DNA of 9,203 nt from Frankiales bacterium (GTDB lineage Bacteria; Actinomycetota; Actinomycetes; Mycobacteriales; SCTD01), in contig JAOPWI010000299.1 of NCBI GenBank assembly GCA_025965755.1, positions 1 to 9,203 on the forward strand, given 5' to 3'. Position numbers and translations under genes: made by a program. The notes under the pieces were generated by a model. The model was not told where the DNA came from, did not search any database, and was given only the letters and a program-made list of their open reading frames with translations. Shown here piece by piece: positions 6,109-9,203 of this stretch (positions are counted from its first letter, which is position 1; each line of letters begins with the position of its first letter).

Positions 6109-7698
6109 GTGGGGGACCCGCGCACCGCTGCCTACGTGCAGGCCTACGCGCTCTGGGAGGCCGTTCAGGGCGAGGGCCACGAGCAGGCGGCGGCGCAGCT
6201 GCCTGAGCTGCTGGCCCGGGCCGAGCGGGCCGGCTGGGGCGAGGTGGCCTTCGTCGCCGCGGCGGCGCAGACCGTCTACGGGGTGGTGCGCCCCACCCCC
6301 GAGACGCGCACCGCCGCCGAGAACAACGCGTTGCTGGAGCGCGCCGAGCTGCTCCAGGCGCCCGCCTTCGTCGCGGTGGCGCTCGCCCTGCGCGCGGTCG
6401 CTGCAGCCGGCCGGGGCGACACCGAGGTGGTCCTGGCCGACGCCGGCCGCGCGGTCGCGCTGCTGGACGCCGGCGACCTGCCGGCGCTCGACCGGTGCAC
6501 GGCGTACGTCGTCTGCGCGGCCGCGTACAACGCCCTGAGCCTGTGGGAGCTGGGCGACGAGCTGTACGGGCGGGCGGTCGCCCTCGAGCCCGAGTGCCTC
6601 GTCACGGCCCAGGCGCCGGCGATCGCGACGAACCTGGTGCTGATCCGGCTGGAGTGGGGCACCAGCCTGCTCGAGATCGGCGAGCAGGAGCAGGCCCGCG
6701 AGCAGCTGGAGCGGGCCCTGCAGGCCGTGCGCGACGCCGAGGGAACGGTGCTGCCCGAGCTGTGGCGACGTGACCTGGACGCCTGCCAGGGCGCGCTGCG
6801 GCTGCTCCTCGGCGAGGGCGACGTCGAAGCGCTGCTGGCCTCGACCGAGCGCCAGCGGGCGGGGCTCGCCGCCGCGGGCGACCTCGAGGTGCTCGCGCTG
6901 CTGGACGCCTGCCGGGCGCTGGTCCTGCTCCGCCGCGGGTCGGTGGACCAGGCCCGCGCCGCGCTCCGCGCCGGGACGCCGACGTCCAGCTCGACCGGGG
7001 CCCGCTCGTTCCCCGCCTGGGAACGCGCCCGGGTGGCCGCGGCCGCCGATCCGGGCGAGGGCGTCGACGCGGCGGGGGAGTACGGCCTGCTGGTCAGCCG
7101 GCTGCGTTGGCAGTCGCGGGCGGCCGTGCTGGTGTCCGCGCGGTCCTTCATCGCCATGGAGCGGCTGCAGGTCGAGCACCGGCGCCTGACCCGGGACGTC
7201 TACACCGACCCGCTGACCGGCCTGCAGAACCGTCGCGCCTTCGACGCCTGGCTGTCCCGGCCGTCGGGGCGCACGAACGGAGCCGCCCTGCTGCTGCTCG
7301 ACCTGGACAGCTTCAAGCGCGTCAACGACACGATGGGCCACGGCACCGGGGATGCGGTCCTGCGCGCGGTCGGTGCCATCGTGGCCGACCACGTCCGCCC
7401 GGGGGACCTGGCGCTGCGCCAGGGCGGGGACGAGTTCGCGGTCGTTCTGGATCAGGTCGTGGCGCTCGACGCCACGGCCGCCGTCTCGCGGGCGGCCGAG
7501 TTGCGGGCCGCCATCGGAGCCTTCCCGTGGGAGCAGCTCGCGCCCGGGCTGTCGGTGGATGTGAGCATCGGCGTCGCTCTCGGGCCGCACGGCGCGCCGA
7601 CCGAGCTGTACCGGCTCGCCGACGAGGCGCTCTACCTGGCCAAGGGCCACGTGCGCGGGGTCGTGCTGCTCGAGGTGGCGCCGGCCGACGTGGGCTGA
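6109..7698 (+). CDS. GGDEF diguanylate cyclase with helical-repeat N-terminus
   Basis: It makes cyclic di-GMP from two GTP. The protein has 529 residues from GTG 6109. Residues 1 to about 345 are all-helical, Ala- and Leu-rich and TPR-like (for example LGDELYGRAVALEP at 148-161 and IGEQEQAREQLERAL at 190-204), with no membrane span or signal peptide, so it should be cytoplasmic. A short linker helix (about 346-364) leads into the GGDEF domain: YTDPLTGLQNRRAF (365-378), DLDSFKRVNDTMGHGTGD (398-415), GGDEF (439-443) and SIGVA (486-490). The inhibitory I-site RxxD is R430-PG-D433, exactly five residues before GGDEF, so product feedback is expected. The final AK..GR segment is degenerate (AKGHVRGVV). 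There is no EAL domain. The N-terminal part probably senses a ligand or partner, unknown here. It converges on lipB with 7 bases between stops. Confidence 0.92.
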   Translation: MGDPRTAAYVQAYALWEAVQGEGHEQAAAQLPELLARAERAGWGEVAFVAAAAQTVYGVVRPTPETRTAAENNALLERAELLQAPAFVAVALALRAVAAAGRGDTEVVLADAGRAVALLDAGDLPALDRCTAYVVCAAAYNALSLWELGDELYGRAVALEPECLVTAQAPAIATNLVLIRLEWGTSLLEIGEQEQAREQLERALQAVRDAEGTVLPELWRRDLDACQGALRLLLGEGDVEALLASTERQRAGLAAAGDLEVLALLDACRALVLLRRGSVDQARAALRAGTPTSSSTGARSFPAWERARVAAAADPGEGVDAAGEYGLLVSRLRWQSRAAVLVSARSFIAMERLQVEHRRLTRDVYTDPLTGLQNRRAFDAWLSRPSGRTNGAALLLLDLDSFKRVNDTMGHGTGDAVLRAVGAIVADHVRPGDLALRQGGDEFAVVLDQVVALDATAAVSRAAELRAAIGAFPWEQLAPGLSVDVSIGVALGPHGAPTELYRLADEALYLAKGHVRGVVLLEVAPADVG

Positions 7699-7711
7699 CG
7701 CCGGCTCAGCC
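7693..7711. terminator. Stop-codon-overlapping hairpin between convergent genes
   Basis: GGCTGA and TCAGCC form a 6-bp stem with a 7-base loop. The left arm contains the TGA of the cyclase, and the right arm contains the TGA of lipB on the other strand. It may act as a small bidirectional terminator. The stem is short and there is no T-tract. Confidence 0.35.
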
Positions 7712-8323
7712 GACCGGCAGGGCGAGCAGCTCGGGCAGGCGCCGCTCGACCAGCGGCAGCACCTGCTCCACGGTCACGTCCCGGCCGAGCTCGCGCGACA
7801 GCGAGGTCACGCCGGCGTCGGCGATGCCGCAGGGGACAATCCGGTCGTACGCGCTGAGGTCCGGATCGCAGTTGAGGGCGAAGCCGTGCATGGTCACGCC
7901 GCGGGCGACCCGGATGCCGATCGCCGCGACCTTGCGGGCACCGTCGGGCGTCCAGACGCCGGAGCGGCCGTCGACCCGGGCGGTCGCGAGCCCGAGGTCG
8001 GCGCAGACGTCGAGGAGCAGCTGCTCGGTGCGGCGGACGTAGGCGACCACGTCCACCGGGTCGGCCAGGCGCAGCAGCGGGTAGCCGGTCAGCTGGCCGG
8101 GCCCGTGCCAGGTGATCTTGCCGCCGCGGTCGACGTCGACGACGGGCGTCCCGTCGGAGGGGCGCTCCCACGGGTCGGTGCGCCTGCCCGCCGTGTAGAC
8201 CGGCTCGTGCTGCAGCAGCAGGACGAGGTCCTCGGCGCCGTCGGCCACCTCGGCGTGGCGGGCCCGCTGCAGCGCCCAGCCGTCCTCGTACGGGACGAGG
8301 CCGGGAACCCGCAGAACGCGCAC
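7706..8323 (-). CDS. lipB: Octanoyl-ACP:protein octanoyltransferase
   Basis: LipB moves the octanoyl group from acyl carrier protein to the lipoyl-domain lysine of target enzymes, the step before LipA. It has 205 residues. The conserved core RGGKITWHGPGQLTGYP lies at 66-82. The catalytic lysine is K131 in ARKVAAIGIRV and the catalytic cysteine is C165 in IVPCGI; MHGFALN (145-151) is also typical. The start is GTG 8323, chosen because it gives the normal N-terminus (MRVLRVPGLVPYEDG) and lies 7 bases after a TAGGCT -10 box; there is no Shine-Dalgarno sequence. The frame stays open far upstream, but that part is antisense to the peptidase gene and not homologous. lipA lies 2.6 kb further on, separated by two plus-strand genes. 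Confidence 0.96.
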   Translation of the reverse strand: MRVLRVPGLVPYEDGWALQRARHAEVADGAEDLVLLLQHEPVYTAGRRTDPWERPSDGTPVVDVDRGGKITWHGPGQLTGYPLLRLADPVDVVAYVRRTEQLLLDVCADLGLATARVDGRSGVWTPDGARKVAAIGIRVARGVTMHGFALNCDPDLSAYDRIVPCGIADAGVTSLSRELGRDVTVEQVLPLVERRLPELLALPVG

Positions 8324-8330
8324 ACCGGCA

Positions 8331-8361
8331 AGCCTAGTCCGGGCGGGCCCTCCCGGCTCAA
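8331..8361 (-). promoter_or_regulatory. Leaderless promoter of lipB
   Basis: The -10 box is TAGGCT (8336-8331), followed by 7 bases and then the GTG start. A -35-like TTGAGC (8361-8356) precedes it with a 19-base spacer. This is the best-formed promoter in the window apart from the GlnR region. The -35 box lies inside the loop and arm of the hairpin at 8338-8369. Confidence 0.55.
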
Positions 8362-8369
8362 CGCCCGGA
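8338..8369 (-). terminator. Hairpin between peptidase gene and lipB
   Basis: A perfect 8-bp stem (TCCGGGCG / CGCCCGGA) with a 16-base loop begins 20 bases after the stop of the S51 peptidase gene and ends just before the lipB -10 box. It probably terminates the peptidase transcript, separating it from lipB. There is no T-tract. Confidence 0.4.
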
Positions 8370-8388
8370 GAGGCGACGGCGGGACGGC

Positions 8389-9093
8389 CTACAGGCGGCG
8401 CGTCGTGACCTGCGTCTCGCCGTCGGGCTCCACCCGCCAGGCCGAGGCGCCGTCGCGGTCGGTGACCGCCTCGAGCAGGTCGCCGTCGACGTAGTGCAGG
8501 CCGACGCCGTCGTCGGCGGCGTAACCCGGCGCGAGCACCCCCTCGCGCACCAGGCGCTGGTAGAGCGGTCGCCGCCGCGCCTCGCTGTCGTAGTGGGGGC
8601 AGTTGCTGCCGGCCACCAGGCCGAGCCCGTCGGTCCACGGCCGGAGCTCGGGGCCGTAGGAGTCGGTCGTCCCGCCGCTGTGCCAGCACAGCGAGCCGGC
8701 CGAGACCCCGAACAGCACGACGCCGGCCTCGTGCGCCTCGCGCATGACCTCGTCCACCCCGTGCAGCCGCCACAGGACCATCAGGCCGGCCACCGAGCCG
8801 CCGCCGACGTAGATCGCGTCCTGGGCCAGCAGGTGGGCCCTGAGGTCGTCCACGTTGGGCATCGGCAGCAGCGCCAGATGGCTCGCCGTCACCGGCCGGC
8901 GGTCGTACGACGCCCAGCAGGCGTACCACTGGGCGATCCGGGCGACGTCGTCGCCGGTGGCCGTGTAGAGCGCGCACACCTTCGGCGCCTCGGCGCCGCT
9001 GAGGTCCAGCGCGTGCTCGACGAGCGGCCCCGGCGTGGCGCCGTACCGGGTGTCGGAGCGGAAGCCGCCGCCGCCGATGGCGAGGATGGTCAT
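8389..9093 (-). CDS. Peptidase S51 family protein (peptidase E-like)
   Basis: A 234-residue cytoplasmic protein of the S51 serine peptidase family, which includes alpha-aspartyl dipeptidase (PepE) and cyanophycinases. Features are the N-terminal strand with a glycine loop ILAIGGGGF (3-11), AIYVGGGSVAGLM (93-105, the family GGG loop), the nucleophile elbow GVSAGS (129-134) with S131, a nearby D144, and CPHYDSE (165-171) with the likely catalytic H167. Length fits single-domain PepE-like proteins (about 230). The substrate is probably an Asp-X dipeptide or other small peptide, but this cannot be fixed from sequence. The start is ATG 9093; AGGAG lies 11 bases upstream, slightly far. lipB starts 65 bases downstream behind a hairpin. 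Confidence 0.88.
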   Translation of the reverse strand: MTILAIGGGGFRSDTRYGATPGPLVEHALDLSGAEAPKVCALYTATGDDVARIAQWYACWASYDRRPVTASHLALLPMPNVDDLRAHLLAQDAIYVGGGSVAGLMVLWRLHGVDEVMREAHEAGVVLFGVSAGSLCWHSGGTTDSYGPELRPWTDGLGLVAGSNCPHYDSEARRRPLYQRLVREGVLAPGYAADDGVGLHYVDGDLLEAVTDRDGASAWRVEPDGETQVTTRRL

Positions 9094-9123
9094 GAGGTCG
9101 TCAGCTCCTGCAGAGGGCGGGTG

Positions 9124-9144
9124 GCGGCGCGCCGGCCGCGCCGC
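9124..9144. other. Inverted repeat upstream of the S51 peptidase gene
   Basis: GCGGCGCG and CGCGCCGC form an 8-bp stem with a 5-base loop (CCGGC). It lies 31 bases ahead of the peptidase start, in the 110-base tail of the window, which otherwise shows no gene. It may be part of a leader, an operator or a terminator of an outside gene, or simple GC-rich low complexity. Confidence 0.25.
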
Positions 9145-9203
9145 AGCGCGCCCGGACCGAGGAAGGGTCGTGGCGGTCCGCGGACACCCGCGCAGCGCGG
9201 CGG

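Noticed and set aside
5074..7650. 858-codon open frame on the minus strand across the oxidoreductase and cyclase genes
   Set aside because: It is antisense to two clearly homologous proteins. Its composition (Arg, Gly, Gln and His-rich, no domain) is the usual mirror of GC-rich coding sequence, and it has no recognisable motif.
8324..8977. Upstream extension of lipB to 423 residues
   Set aside because: The extra sequence is a frame-shadow of the S51 peptidase gene. LipB homologues begin at about MRVLRVPG, and a promoter box precedes GTG 8323.
1..9203. A new defence, mobile or biosynthetic system
   Set aside because: Every sizeable frame is a known housekeeping or common regulatory family in a conserved neighbourhood. 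There is no nuclease, transposase, toxin pair, reverse transcriptase or cluster of unknown genes.

Overview
This is a GC-rich actinobacterial chromosomal segment. The gene set and order (lipB, lipA, a two-TM DUF4191 protein, an RDD protein, then glnA) match the conserved lipB-lipA-Rv2219-Rv2219A-glnA1 neighbourhood of Mycobacterium tuberculosis and related actinobacteria. Protein style (strong Ala/Arg/Gly bias, GTG/TTG starts, F420-dependent luciferase-like enzyme) and TANNNT boxes just ahead of start codons also point to Actinobacteria. A Geodermatophilaceae-like host is my guess, not a proven assignment. No tRNA, rRNA, CRISPR array, insertion sequence or phage gene is visible, and no stretch over about 160 bases lacks a gene.

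Layout: (1) 1-155 is non-coding and holds two hairpins, one a 19-bp-stem terminator behind glnA. (2) 156-1580, minus strand, is type I glutamine synthetase glnA, interrupted at codon 218 by an in-frame TAG. (3) 1581-1740 is the divergent glnA/RDD control region with a well-formed GlnR-type box array. (4) 1741-2220, plus, RDD membrane protein. (5) 2224-5077, minus, a likely operon read lipA - 60-aa small ORF - PlsC-type acyltransferase - DUF4191 protein. (6) 5137-7698, plus, an F420-dependent LLM oxidoreductase and a GGDEF diguanylate cyclase with a helical-repeat N-terminus. (7) 7706-8323, minus, lipB. (8) 8389-9093, minus, a peptidase S51 (peptidase E-like) protein. (9) 9094-9203 is its upstream region, with no gene visible.

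Functionally, LipB transfers octanoate from acyl-ACP to lipoyl domains and LipA inserts the two sulfurs, so together they make protein-bound lipoate. Here the pair is split by two plus-strand genes. glnA is nitrogen assimilation, predicted under GlnR control. The diguanylate cyclase keeps both active-site and inhibitory-site motifs.

I do not see a clearly new biological system. The most notable items are the broken glnA, whose three suspicious codons are all explained by G:C to T:A changes (suggesting sequence error or oxidative-type mutation); a 24-bp in-frame tandem repeat extending the LipA C-terminus; a run of probable leaderless promoters; and a hairpin that overlaps the ribosome binding site of the 60-aa ORF.
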